Assembly (NCBI GenBank): GCA_937120965.1 | Contig: CAKZKA010000038.1 | Coordinates: 1-64,000, forward strand | DNA from: an uncultured Chloroflexota bacterium | Lineage (GTDB): Bacteria; Chloroflexota; Chloroflexia; Chloroflexales; Chloroflexaceae | Direction: 5' to 3' | DNA length: 64,000 bases | In this document: positions 35,101 through 43,686 of the stretch, one piece after another | How positions within the stretch are numbered: position 1 is the first letter of the stretch | How the letters are laid out: the number at the start of each line of letters is the position of its first letter | Made by a program: the position numbers and the translations under genes | The notes under the pieces: generated by a model | The model's database searches: none | Told to the model about the DNA's origin: nothing | What the model saw: the letters and a program-made list of their open reading frames with translations, nothing else

Positions 35101-35351
35101 CGCTCAACCCGAGCCGAGGTCAGCAGGGTGATGTTCGGGTGCCGCGCCAGCTCGACCATTTTCGGCGCGGCGATGCAGATCGCGCAGTCGTTGGTGGGGA
35201 AGGTCTTGTCAAGTTTGACCATCGTGCCGCCGATGCTGGCCTGCCGTTCGACCACGAGCACCTTGAAGCCCTGATCCGCGAGATCCAGCGCAGCGTGCAA
35301 GCCACTGATCCCGGCGCCAATCACCAGCACATCGTAGGCGTGTCTTTCCAT
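32181..35351 (-). CDS. hdrA: Double HdrA-type electron-bifurcating flavoprotein (fusion)
   Basis: 1056 aa from the ATG at 35351, about twice a usual HdrA. Half 1 (residues 1-430): FAD loop IGAGISG (11-17), TFPTNDCAICIAAPK, ferredoxin clusters at Cys108-118 and Cys155-165, and CVGSRSVQGGYPYCSKICC (249-267); it is QmoA-like, lacking the N-terminal CxCGxNI region. A Pro/Ala/Ser linker (about 430-495) follows. Half 2: CGCGKNISG (501-509), ACSPITHGPVF, FEMANIRNQCSWVHS, second FAD loop IGGGVAG (639-645), NCAGSMDAENPACCRIGC (788-805) and terminal clusters at Cys986-996 and Cys1017-1027. It is the first gene of the cluster. Confidence 0.9.
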   Translation of the reverse strand: MERHAYDVLVIGAGISGLHAALDLADQGFKVLVVERQASIGGTMVKLDKTFPTNDCAICIAAPKMVELARHPNITLLTSARVERVSGSAGAFEVLIWRQATYVDPEKCTGCGDCAQACPVEVDDVFNGRLSRRKAIYLQFPQAVPAIYTIDYSRCVGCGACDRACAAGAIAFLRRSQPVSVTVSSIVVATGFETLEPTGLRKEYGYGRYPNVVTAIQYERLLSASGPTGGTVARPSDGRHPERVAWIQCVGSRSVQGGYPYCSKICCMYATKEALITLEHAPGTEATIFYMDLRAYGKDFQQFYRRAAGHGVRYVRGRPAAVEEDRDRSLVVTYEDTLSGRVRRERFDLLVLSTAIVPAPENQRLARVLGIAVDSYGFFVSRDPLLDPLRSTRDGIFLAGGAQGPNDISDCVAQASGAAGLAAVGPLARMGVGGLRQAQPAVAPSSATVRPAETGSHPALNGSGPPVGANVTPRAQAGESGVQDARPAADAETARVGVVVCGCGKNISGFVDVPAITAAARDLPGVAFVDACTFACSEDVQRRIRAAIAGHGLNRLVVAACSPITHGPVFQQTCAEAGLNPGLFEMANIRNQCSWVHSTDPASATAKAVDLVRMAVARAGQSQELPLRTIEVTRRCLVIGGGVAGMTAAITLADLGIDTLLVEREATLGGKLNTLATLAPGDVPASAVRDHLVREVQRRSQIRLFLGAEVREVSGHIGDFRVTLDEGPGGMLNEVQVGAIIVATGFQEADLRGRFGYGADPRVITQLELERRLREGTLGAPRSVVMINCAGSMDAENPACCRIGCGISVKNARMLHRLAPEARIVMLYQDMRVYGKGQEEAFTDMLDTVAPQRVRYTPDRPPRVIARSQQVVVLVHDVLLNEELAIEADLVVLTAALRGDADTLRLKQALKVTTDDRGFYREAHAKIRPLDFNTDGIYLCGADHYPRSVPDTIAQAAGAASRAAIPLLRGQVSVEPIVAEVAAEACAGCGLCVPHCPYGALHLDGERKVAWVEEVQCKGCGTCVAACPSGALQQRGFTDAQVLAMIGAAWEEPAYE

Positions 35352-35473
35352 AGCCCTTTCGTCCCACCATTTCTGTAGATGCGACGCCGCTACCCCGGGT
35401 GCATCGAGGACCAGGCGCAGGCGCTGTGGCACGATGCTCAGGCCACACCACCCGAATCCGATCCAACGATATA

Positions 35474-35570
35474 AAAAAGCAGCGGCACACGTTCTGACAC
35501 CGTGCGCCCCTGCAGCGTTGCAAGCCGTGCAACTACGATCCATTTTTCGGTCTTGATAGTCGCTACTGTA
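35474..35570 (-). promoter_or_regulatory. Leader of the hdr-tfr-kor cluster
   Basis: TGG-TACAGT (complement of 35565-35570) is an extended -10 candidate. Downstream in the leader are the inverted repeat GTTGCA-CGGCT-TGCAAC (35518-35534) and a 7-bp stem GGCGCAC/GTGTGCC (35485-35509) followed, five bases later, by six T (35479-35474). The latter could be an attenuator. The leader would be about 210 nt. Confidence 0.4.
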
Positions 35571-35654
35571 CCATGCTTCGTTACGTTCGCGCGTAAAGAG
35601 AACGCCACTTTGGTATAGAAATGGCTTCTCGCGCCTGGCGGCCCCGCTCTGGAT

Positions 35655-36240
35655 ATGAATGGGGAAACCGGGTTTCCCCGCGCCCCTGCCCATCGGGGCG
35701 CCAGGCGCCTCCTACCGGTTCAAAGGGTATCACGAGACTGTCGCGTTCACGGCGTGCGCGGATCATGGCGCCCGTACTCGCGCCGCTGCCGGGTTGGCGC
35801 ACATCCCTGGAACAGTCAGGTTCGGCGCGCCAGATTGACCAGCTTCCCCCTGATGCATACAATACCCAGAGAGAGCGCAGCTCTCCCACACCCTCCCCAC
35901 AGGCAGGGGCATGGGGAAACCTGGTTTCCCCATATGTTTGCGCCAGGCCCCATGCGCGGAGCGCACAACGCCGCGATGAACATGGGGGTATCTCTGGGAG
36001 GGCCGCCCCCTCCCTGGCCCTCCCCCGCTGGGGGAGGGAACCGGGCTCCTCCCCACAGGGAGGGGGTTGGGGAAACCCGGTTTCCCCATGTCCCCACCGC
36101 TGTTGGGAGCGGCTGGCGCCCCCACAGGCAGGGGCATGGGGAAACCCGGTTTCCCCATGTCCCCACCGCTGTTGGGAGCGGCTGGCGCTCCACAGGCAGG
36201 AGTATGGGGAAACCCGGTTTCCCCATATGTTCACGTCAGT
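35655..36240. repeat. GGTTTCCCC repeat cluster upstream of trpD
   Basis: Palindromes at about 35662, 35910, 36070, 36140 and 36205, with GGAGCGGCTGGCGC units between the last three (68-70 bp period). A CCCTCCC-type block with GGGGGAGGGAACCGGGC (36025-36045) lies between. The remaining part, 35700-35880, shows no gene. Confidence 0.85.
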
Positions 36241-36267
36241 AGCCCCATTCACAAAACAGAGGAGCCA

Positions 36268-37287
36268 GTGAACATCCGCGACGCAATCATCACCGTGGCT
36301 GGGGGACGCGACCTGAGCCAGGCCGAGGCAGGCGCCGTCATGGAGCAAATCATGAGCGGCGAGGCCACACCGGCCCAGATCGCCGCGTTCCTCACCGCCC
36401 TGCACCTGAAGGGCGAGACCGATGCCGAGATCGCCGGTATGGCCGGGGTAATGCGCCTGAAGGCCACGCCGGTCCATTTCGATGAGCCGCTGGCTGACAC
36501 CTGCGGCACCGGCGGCGACGGCTCGCGCACCTTCAACATCAGCACCGCCGCCGCCTTCGTCGCTGCCGGCGCCGGGCTGATCGTCGCCAAGCACGGCAAT
36601 CGGGCTATGTCCAGTCTCTGTGGCAGCGCCGATGTGCTGGAAGGTCTCGGGGTGAAGATTGAACTTGACCCCGACGGCGTGGCCCGCTGCTTGCGCGAGG
36701 CGGGGATCGCCTTTATGTTCGCGCCGCGGTTCCATCCGGCGATGCGCTTCGCCGGCCCGGTACGACGCGAGATCGGCATCCGCACCGTCTTCAACCTCCT
36801 CGGTCCGCTCACCAACCCGGCCCGCGCGCGCTACCAGGTCCTCGGCGTCGCCTCGGAGTCCCTCGCCGAGAAGCTCGCCCGCGCCCTCAGCCGCCTCGAG
36901 GTCAGCCGCGCGCTGGTCGTCCACGGCGACGGCGGGATGGACGAGTTGAGCCTGAGCGGTCCCAATCTGGTCTACGAGGTCCGTGGCGGTCAACCGCCCC
37001 GGCGCTTCACCGTCAGCGCCGCTGAGCTTGGCCTCACACCTGCCGGCCCTGAGGCGCTGCGCGGTGGTGACGTGGCGACGAATGTGGCGATTGTGCGCGC
37101 CGTGCTCAGCGGGGCCGACACCGGCCCCCGCCGCGACGCGGTGCTCCTCAATGCCGCCGCGGCCCTGGTCGCCGGGGAGCGCGCCGCCGATCTGCGCGAG
37201 GGCCTGGCCCTGGCGCAGGCCAGCATTGCCGAGGGCCGCGCCCTGGAGCGCCTGGAACGTCTGATCGCCGTCTCAAACGCGATCTGA
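36268..37287 (+). CDS. trpD: Anthranilate phosphoribosyltransferase
   Basis: 339 aa from a GTG start at 36268 with GAGGAG upstream; the frame before it is repeat sequence. It transfers phosphoribose to anthranilate in tryptophan synthesis. PRPP and anthranilate site motifs are clear: DTCGTGGDGSRTFNISTAAA, AKHGNRAMSSLCGSADVLE, RFHPAMRF, and VFNLLGPLTNPA, with VHGDGGMDELSL near the C-terminus. Length is normal. It is followed 102 bp later by trpC, so both are probably one transcript. Other trp genes are not in the window. Confidence 0.97.
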   Translation: MNIRDAIITVAGGRDLSQAEAGAVMEQIMSGEATPAQIAAFLTALHLKGETDAEIAGMAGVMRLKATPVHFDEPLADTCGTGGDGSRTFNISTAAAFVAAGAGLIVAKHGNRAMSSLCGSADVLEGLGVKIELDPDGVARCLREAGIAFMFAPRFHPAMRFAGPVRREIGIRTVFNLLGPLTNPARARYQVLGVASESLAEKLARALSRLEVSRALVVHGDGGMDELSLSGPNLVYEVRGGQPPRRFTVSAAELGLTPAGPEALRGGDVATNVAIVRAVLSGADTGPRRDAVLLNAAAALVAGERAADLREGLALAQASIAEGRALERLERLIAVSNAI

Positions 37288-37389
37288 GGCGCACACAGCC
37301 CCGAAGGCGCGAACGTCATACAGTCAGCGCGGGTGTGGGGCGGCTGCAACCGCTCCCACCCGCCCGTCACGGGAGAGCAGAGAAGCGCA

Positions 37390-38193
<804 letters not shown>

Positions 38194-38486
38194 CGCGTCG
38201 GTTTCCCGCAACTCTGGTACGCCTCCAGGCGTACAATACGTGCAGGTATGCGCTGATTGCCTGGTACTGGCGAGTGCAGTATTGCCGGCAGTCTTTCCTC
38301 TGCCCGCTCCGGTCCAGGCCATGGCTCGTCATCCATGCCTGCATCGTTATCGATCCCCAACCCAACTCGCGCGCGACGCCGTTCACAACACGGGGCTTCC
38401 GGGGAGCGCAGCGCCCGCCCAGCCCCTCCCGATCCTCGAGATCCGTATGCCTTCGTGGTGCATTCTCATCTCTGGGGAGGAGAAGC
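38194..38486. other. trpC to zinc-ribbon gap
   Basis: About 290 bp. It contains the hairpin GTACGCC-TCCA-GGCGTAC (38218-38235), overlapping a TACAAT box at 38232-38237 that could serve the next gene with a long leader. No repeat family member and no convincing gene. Confidence 0.4.
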
Positions 38487-38951
38487 ATGCTCTGTCCAAA
38501 CTGTAATGCCGTGGTTACCCAGGGGCAGCGTTTCTGCGACAACTGCGGCCTGAGGCTGAGCGCCGACGTGGCGCCGGCTTCAGCCCCGACGTTGCAAGCG
38601 CCGATCAGCCAGCAATCGCCCCTGCCGCCGTCCGAGCAGTCTCAGCCAACCACCTATCAGGCCCAGCCGGGCATATACGCCCCTGCTGTCGTGCCGAACA
38701 GCAACATGGCGATCATCAGTCTGGTCGCCGGTATTCTGGCCTGGGCCTTATTGCCGGTGATCGGCGCGATAGTGGCCGTGGTGTGTGGCCACATTGCGCG
38801 CAAGGAGATTCGCGAGTCGGGCGGGCGGCTCTCTGGCCAGGGCCTGGCCCTGGCCGGTCTGATCCTGGGCTATACGCAACTTGCGCTGGCAGCCCTGTCC
38901 GCCTGCCTCCTGCTGATATTATTTGGTCTGGTCGCCGCCGGGACGGCATGA
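38487..38951 (+). CDS. Zinc-ribbon DUF4190-type membrane protein
   Basis: 154 aa with GGGGAGGAG upstream of the ATG. The N-terminal zinc-ribbon is CPNCNAVVTQGQRFCDNCG (residues 3-21). A Pro/Gln/Ser-rich linker follows. Two membrane segments with GHIARKEIRESGGRLSGQGLALAGLILGY between them are the DUF4190 signature. Such proteins are common in Gram-positives and Chloroflexota and have no known function. Monocistronic. Confidence 0.88.
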   Translation: MLCPNCNAVVTQGQRFCDNCGLRLSADVAPASAPTLQAPISQQSPLPPSEQSQPTTYQAQPGIYAPAVVPNSNMAIISLVAGILAWALLPVIGAIVAVVCGHIARKEIRESGGRLSGQGLALAGLILGYTQLALAALSACLLLILFGLVAAGTA

Positions 38952-38966
38952 TCGGAAACCTGCGGT

Positions 38967-39125
38967 TCACCATTGGAACACCCGCGCGCGGCTCTGGTCT
39001 CCCCGCTTCGACAGGCTCAGCGCAGGCTCTCCAGCTTCGCTGGAGAGGGAAGGGGGTAAGGACCAAACAGCGCATCCCAACGCCATAACGCCCGTCGGCG
39101 CTCATACGTTCTGTCCGCCCCTGAA
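38967..39125. mobile_element. MITE-like element A, reversed and left-truncated
   Basis: Inverted relative to the copy at 8481-8681. It ends with ACGTTCTGTCCGCCCCTGAA, the complement of the left terminus, while the opposite terminus is missing after CATTGGAAC. The inner hairpins CCGCTTCGACAGGCTCAGCG and TCCAGCTTCGCTGGAG are intact. Confidence 0.75.
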
Positions 39126-39129
39126 CCTG

Positions 39130-39633
39130 AGGGAAACCGCTGGTGGGAGCGGCTGGCGCCCCTACAGGCGGGGGCCTGGGGAAACCTGGTTTCCCCATAT
39201 GTTCACGCCAGGCCCCATTCGCAGGGCGCACAACGCCAGAATGAAAATAGTATTGTTCTTGGGAGGGCTTCGCCCTCCCAAACCCTCCCGCGGGCGGGCT
39301 CTGTTCACCTCAGGGTCAGACACGCCGTTCGCATTCGTTTATTCGTTTCCCATTCGTTGGCCCATTTCCCCTCGGCGTCCCAGGAAGCCTATCCCAGAGC
39401 AGGTGAAACCCGTTGAAGGGCTACGCCCTCCCACACCTTCCCCGCTGGCGGGTTGTTTCCCGGGAGGGCTTCGCCCTCCCAAACCCTCCCGCGGGCGGGC
39501 TATTTTGACCTCAGAGTCAGCCACGCCGCGCGCATTCGTTTATTCGTTTCCCCCATTCGTTGGCCCATTTCCCCTCGGCGTCCCAGGAAGCCTATCGCAG
39601 AGCAGGTGAAACCCGTTGAAGGGCTAAGCCCTC
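39130..39633. repeat. Composite repeats left of the insertion sequence
   Basis: One GGTTTCCCC palindrome (about 39179), two CCCTCCC hairpins and two copies of the ~105-bp GCATTCGTTTATTCG module (39319-39422 and 39519-39626). The second copy leads into GAAGGGCTAAGCCCTC, where it is cut by the insertion sequence. Confidence 0.88.
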
Positions 39634-41084
39634 TGTCGTGTCCGGCGGGGGCGGCCCCCTTACGAAAACAGGTAGATTGTCCGCCAACCCATCCCCCCCT
39701 AAGGAAGTGTCAGATGGACACCACAAATCCAGTCACCGGCAAACTCGGGAATGGCCTGCCGTAGCACCTCCGTACCATCGGCCAAGCGCCCGACGCAGAC
39801 CCGTTCCGTCGGGTCATACTGCACCTGAACCACCTGACCGGCGTAGGCCGTACCGACCCGATAGTTGCGGTCAGCCAGCGAGATCTTGCCGGCACTGTCC
39901 ACCGTGCGTTGCCAGCGCCATCCCGCCAGATAGGCGTCGACCCGGGTCAGGTCGAACAGGGTCGCTTCCTGCGTCGGGTCATACGGGCGGCGTGGGGTGC
40001 GCAGCTGGGGGAACGCGACACTGGGCGGGAGACCGCCACAGCGGGGGTTGCGCGTGGGCAGGGCGTCAATCCGGTCCGTGAAGGCCGCGTCGGCGGCCGC
40101 CTGCAGCGCCGCGACATCGGCATAGGATTGCGCCACGACCACGTGGGCCTTCCAGGTTTGATGATTCCGCTCCACAATCGCATTGTCGGTCGGACGGTAC
40201 ACCCGATTGATGTGCGGCTGCACGCCGAGGCCGATCAGCCACAGCAACAGAACGCCAGGCCATTCGCGCCGCGTGCTGCCAATGAACCGGCTGTCGTTAT
40301 CCATCTGCAGGACATCGGGCAGGCCCCAGTGGGTAAAGACCGCGCGCAGATCGGCCTGGATTGGATGACGCGCGCGGTCAAGCCCTGCTGGTTCCCACGA
40401 GCGCGCACCGTATGGATGATCCCTGCCAGGGGCGCGCCGCTGGCAGTATCGCAGACCATGAGCGGGGCCACGCGCCCGATGCCCAGGACTGGCTCGTCAC
40501 CCTTAACATCGATCTGCCAGCCCTGATGGGGCTGGGTCGCCACCGGTCGCGCGGGGTCGGGTGGGCGCCGTGTGGGGCGGCGACGCGGGCGATACAGGCG
40601 CGCGCGAAAGCCGGCCAGGTAGGCTGCCAGGGCGCTGCGCTGCGGAATGGGGATGCCCTGCAGGCTCGGACGACGGGTCAGTTCCAAGCGCAGCTTATCG
40701 ACGCCCCACCCGGGATGCTGGCGCTTCAGTCGGAGCAGGACGTACTTGACCCGCGGATGGGCCTGGCCCAACGGACCCGTACCGGGTGGGCCGGTGCGCG
40801 GCGGCTGAATGGCCGTCCAGCCGTGCTTTCGGTGCCGGCGCCAGTAGGTGCGCACGGTGTACGCGCTCAGCTGCAGCGATGTGGCAATCTGTGCCAGGGT
40901 CTCACCGGCCTCGTGACGTTTCACCATTGCAACGCGCATCGCATGACTCGTTGGTTGGCCCATCAGCATGGCCCTCCTTCCGAGGATCATGCTGATGGGA
41001 AATCGGCCGCCGGACAAGGGGGCATGGGTTGACGGACGTTCTACACGGTAACGCAAAGGGGCCGCCCCCGCCGGACACGACACC
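39634..41084 (-). mobile_element. Insertion sequence with rve-type (IS481-like) transposase, 1451 bp
   Basis: Terminal inverted repeats are 25 bp and perfect, beginning TGTCGTGTCCGGCGGGGGCG at both ends (39634-39658 and 41060-41084). They are flanked by the 5-bp duplication CCCTC (39629-39633 and 41085-41089). The interrupted host sequence is a dispersed repeat that is continuous once the element is removed. Complete ends plus an intact target duplication indicate a recent insertion. The family is judged from the transposase: N-terminal HTH, integrase core. Confidence 0.92.
39699..40963 (-). pseudogene. DDE transposase, frameshifted
   Basis: The first part, from the ATG at 40963 (GGAGG eight bases upstream), has a helix-turn-helix (KRHEAGETLAQIATSLQLSAYTVRTYWRRH) and the first Asp (WQIDVKGDEP). 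The reading then shifts at 40357-40366, where TGGAT is tandemly duplicated, and continues in another frame with LPDVLQMDNDSRF (second Asp) and NAIVERNHQTWK (Glu). Removing one TGGAT restores a single frame of about 420 aa. No slippery heptamer is present, so a mutation is more likely than programmed shifting. Confidence 0.85.
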
Positions 41085-41280
41085 CTCCCAAACCCTCCCC
41101 CGGGCGGGCTATTTTCACCTCAGGGTCAGACACGCCGCTCGCATTCGTTTATTCGTTTCCCATTCGTTGGCCCATTTCCCCTCGGCGTCCCAGGAAGCCT
41201 ATCGCAGAGCAGGTGAAACCCGTTGAAGGGCTGCGCCCTCCCAAACCCTCCCGCGGGCGGGCTATTTTCACCTCAGCCCC
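41085..41280. repeat. Composite repeats right of the insertion sequence
   Basis: Continues the split repeat: CCCTCCCAAACCCTCCC, then CGGGCTATTTTCACCTCAG, a ~105-bp module (41128-41232), and a second CCCTCCC hairpin. Confidence 0.85.
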
Positions 41281-41283
41281 ATG

Positions 41284-41940
41284 CTACCGCGGCGCGCCGA
41301 ACACCTGGGTCCAGTAGTGGTAATACGTATATTGCCCGCCGGGCAGCGGCGCGTCGTCGGCCTGGTAGACGTAGCCGATCCCGACGTGGACATACCGGCA
41401 GTTCAGGATGTTCTGGCGATGACCATCGCTACGCATCCATCCCGCCATTACCGCTTCCGGCGTGGCGTAGCCAGCAGCAACGTTTTCGGCAAGGGCCGAC
41501 CAGGTGTAACCCGCGGCGTCGGCTCGCTGCGCCAGGGTCGATCCGTTACTGCCGGTATGGCCAAAGAAGTTGTTCATCGCCATATCTTCGCTGTGCTGCT
41601 GCGCCGCGCGCATCAGCCGCGAGTCGAGGCGCAGCGGCTGGCAGCCAGCGCGAGCGCGTTCGGCATTCAGCAACGCCAGCACCTGGTCAGAAATGCTTTC
41701 ATTGACTGAAGACTGAGAACTGCCGGCTACCCTGATGACAGGGACGTACACCCGCAGCGCGGCAGCAACGTCCGCCTGGGTGGCAAGCTGCGCCTCTGGG
41801 GGCAGTTCGACGTGCGTGGACGACTCGGTGTAAGCGTAGGCTTCCGTCTGAGCGAATATGCCGGGGGTCAGGAGGGTACTTACCAGGAGGGCAAGAACGA
41901 CCGCGGCAGCGATGAGGGTACGAGCGGTGGTGTGCTGCAT
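41284..41940 (-). CDS. Secreted CAP-domain (SCP/PR-1-like) protein
   Basis: 218 aa with a signal peptide (TARTLIAAAVVLALLVSTLLTPGIFAQ, likely cut after AQ). The CAP domain runs from about residue 85: VLALLNAERARAGCQPL, RLMRAAQQHSEDMAMNNFFGHTGSNGSTLAQRADAAGY, ALAENVAAGYATPEAVMAGWMRSDGHRQNILN and HYWTQVFG. The His and Glu residues of the CAP cavity are present (QHSEDM, HTG, AENV, GHRQNIL). Bacterial members are secreted and of mostly unknown role. A candidate -10, TATGCT with TG one base before it, lies at 41989-41994 on the same strand. Confidence 0.9.
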   Translation of the reverse strand: MQHTTARTLIAAAVVLALLVSTLLTPGIFAQTEAYAYTESSTHVELPPEAQLATQADVAAALRVYVPVIRVAGSSQSSVNESISDQVLALLNAERARAGCQPLRLDSRLMRAAQQHSEDMAMNNFFGHTGSNGSTLAQRADAAGYTWSALAENVAAGYATPEAVMAGWMRSDGHRQNILNCRYVHVGIGYVYQADDAPLPGGQYTYYHYWTQVFGAPR

Positions 41941-42327
41941 AGGTTTTGGTGAAAAGCGGGTTAAGAATGCTCCTCTAACGCTGTGAGCATACCACGCTGA
42001 TCGCGCCAGCTCCTATGCCCCAATGGTACTGTTCTATCCTGCTCCCTCGCGTATGCAGTTACAGGGCTTCGTTTTATTTGTTTCGGTCGTGGGCGACCGC
42101 GTCCAGATGCGCCACACCCAATCTACGATCGCCAATCTGCAATCAGCAATCGCGCCAGGGTGAACAAAGCCCGTGCGCCGGGAGGGTTGGGAGGGCTGCG
42201 CCCTCCCAGAAAGATCGCTCTTCATTGTGGCGTTGTGCGGCCTGGGGAATGGCGCCCGACTGATGCTGGAGAGCGTAGCGCCCGGGCGGGCAGGGGCGTG
42301 GGGAACTCCGGGTTCCCCACGTTAAGG
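41941..42327. other. Intergenic region with repeat remnants
   Basis: Holds the CAP gene promoter, a diverged copy of the short AATCTGCAATC repeat (about 42118-42150), and one CCCTCCC hairpin (42180-42210). Near the hpf stop is GGGGAACTCCGGGTTCCCC (about 42300-42318), a palindrome that could end hpf transcription. Confidence 0.6.
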
Positions 42328-42921
42328 TCAGGCGGTTTCGGGAACGATCACCCCGTACGCCCCATCGCGGCGGCGGTAGAGCACACAGATGCGCATGGTT
42401 TCGGCGTCCTGGAAGACAAAGAAGTTGTGGCCCAGCAGTTCCATCTGCTCAATGGCATCCTCGGTGAACATCGGGCGGAGCTTGAACTGCTTGGTGCGGA
42501 TCACTGCCGGCGCAGGCGGCTCCTCGGCTGCAACGACCTCCGGCTCGGCCACGGCCACCACCGGCTCGGCCTCGACAACCGGTTCAACTACCGGCTCAAC
42601 TGGCCGACGGGGTCGCCCCCGCCGCCAGTACTTCTCCTTGTAGCGCGTGATCTGCCGCTGAAGCACTTCCTGCACCGCATCAACTGCGGCGTACAGGTCA
42701 GGCGCCTGCTCCTCGGCGCGGAGGTAGACCCCGTGCTCGCCCACCAGGGTAACCTGTACCCGGTGCATTTCTCCGGCGTTTCGCTGCATTTCTGTGTGGA
42801 CCTCGACGGTAGCGCTGGTGATCCCGTCCATGTAGCGCGCGAGCTTGCTCAGTTTCTCGTCAATGTGCTGGCGTTGGCGCTCGGTGATCTTACCATTGCG
42901 GGTCTTAACAGTCAGTTCCAT
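42328..42921 (-). CDS. hpf: Ribosome hibernation promoting factor, long form
   Basis: 197 aa, GGAGG nine bases before the ATG. The N-terminal HPF/RaiA domain (VKTRNGKITERQRQHIDEKLSKLARYM...VEVHTEMQ) binds the 30S decoding region. A Pro/Val/Glu linker (VEPVVEPVVEAEPVVAVAEP) joins it to the C-terminal dimerisation domain (VIRTKQFKLRPMFTEDAIEQMELLGHNFFVFQDAET...VLYRRRDGAYGVI). The long form dimerises ribosomes into 100S particles in stationary phase. A strong promoter and a structured leader lie upstream. Confidence 0.95.
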   Translation of the reverse strand: MELTVKTRNGKITERQRQHIDEKLSKLARYMDGITSATVEVHTEMQRNAGEMHRVQVTLVGEHGVYLRAEEQAPDLYAAVDAVQEVLQRQITRYKEKYWRRGRPRRPVEPVVEPVVEAEPVVAVAEPEVVAAEEPPAPAVIRTKQFKLRPMFTEDAIEQMELLGHNFFVFQDAETMRICVLYRRRDGAYGVIVPETA

Positions 42922-42948
42922 CGTGGTCCTCCATCGGTTCGGTACGGG

Positions 42949-43219
42949 GGCGCGGCTGCGCCCGTGTCGTCAGAACACCAAAGCCCTCGGGCACACCGGG
43001 GCCGAGGGCTTCGACAACTGTCACCAGATCGTGCGGATTGAAGTGTTGGCGCGGTGTAGCTCCATCGCTTGCCACTTCCTGCCGCATCGCAACACGGCTC
43101 CGTGTTGCGTCAGGCCACCTGTGCCGACAGACCGATAAAGCCTGGCATCACTGGCCTGTCGGCGTGGGAACAAAATACTTCTTCTCTGAAATTGTACTAC
43201 GCCGCAGACGGCGATTCAA
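42949..43219 (-). promoter_or_regulatory. hpf promoter and structured 5' leader
   Basis: Promoter on the minus strand: -35 TTGAAT (43214-43219), 17-bp spacer, -10 TACAAT (43191-43196). The roughly 260-nt leader holds four stem-loops: GCCGACAG/CTGTCGGC (43123-43163), CGCAACACG/CGTGTTGCG (43088-43109), AAGCCCTCGG/CCGAGGGCTT (42981-43011) and GGGCGC/GCGCCC (about 42949-42964). No ORF of note is in it. It could control hpf by attenuation or mRNA stability. Confidence 0.6.
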
Positions 43220-43299
43220 GGGTGAAACGGTAATGCTCTCTTAACACAGCGAGGCCGACGGTTTGTCCGTCTCCCGGGTCTCTGCGACTGAGACATGGT

Positions 43300-43450
43300 T
43301 TGAGAAAGGCTATGCGGGGGGGAAACCGGGCTTCCTCACGCTCCTCCCTGAGGGGAGGGTTTGGGAGGGCGCAGCCCTCGCACGTCAACCACAGGGAGGG
43401 TTTGGGAGGGCGCAGCCCTCCCAGGAACAACTATTTCTGGCGTTGTGCGG
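43300..43450. repeat. CCCTCCC-hairpin repeat, two copies
   Basis: One GGAAACCGGGCTTCC palindrome and two GGGAGGGCGCAGCCCTC hairpins, then GTTGTGCGGCGCAGCCGCAC, the conserved tail of the module. Confidence 0.8.
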
Positions 43451-43475
43451 CGCAGCCGCACGGACGACTAAGATC

Positions 43476-43573
43476 TGTGGCAGTGCCCACCTCCGGCACG
43501 CGGCAAGGGGGATTCTGGGATGCCAGGTACATTGTCGTTGCGCGCCGGCCCCGACGCGGTGCTCACTGCCACA
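43476..43573. repeat. Segment bounded by 10-bp perfect inverted repeats
   Basis: TGTGGCAGTG (43476-43485) and CACTGCCACA (43564-43573) bound a 78-bp interior with no ORF. It could be another small mobile element or a long-loop hairpin. Only one copy is seen in the window. The following 110 bp show nothing. Confidence 0.4.
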
Positions 43574-43686
43574 AATCATCCCCCATCGCGAGAGCAACGG
43601 TACCATGCGCTTATGAAAAGGCTCTGACAAAGGCGTTGTCTGAGATGAGGGAAGCGTTATTCTTTGTGCGTACATGTTCACACTTC

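Noticed and set aside
40357-40366. Programmed frameshift in the transposase
   Set aside because: No slippery A- or G-rich heptamer or downstream pseudoknot; a tandem TGGAT duplication accounts for the shift.
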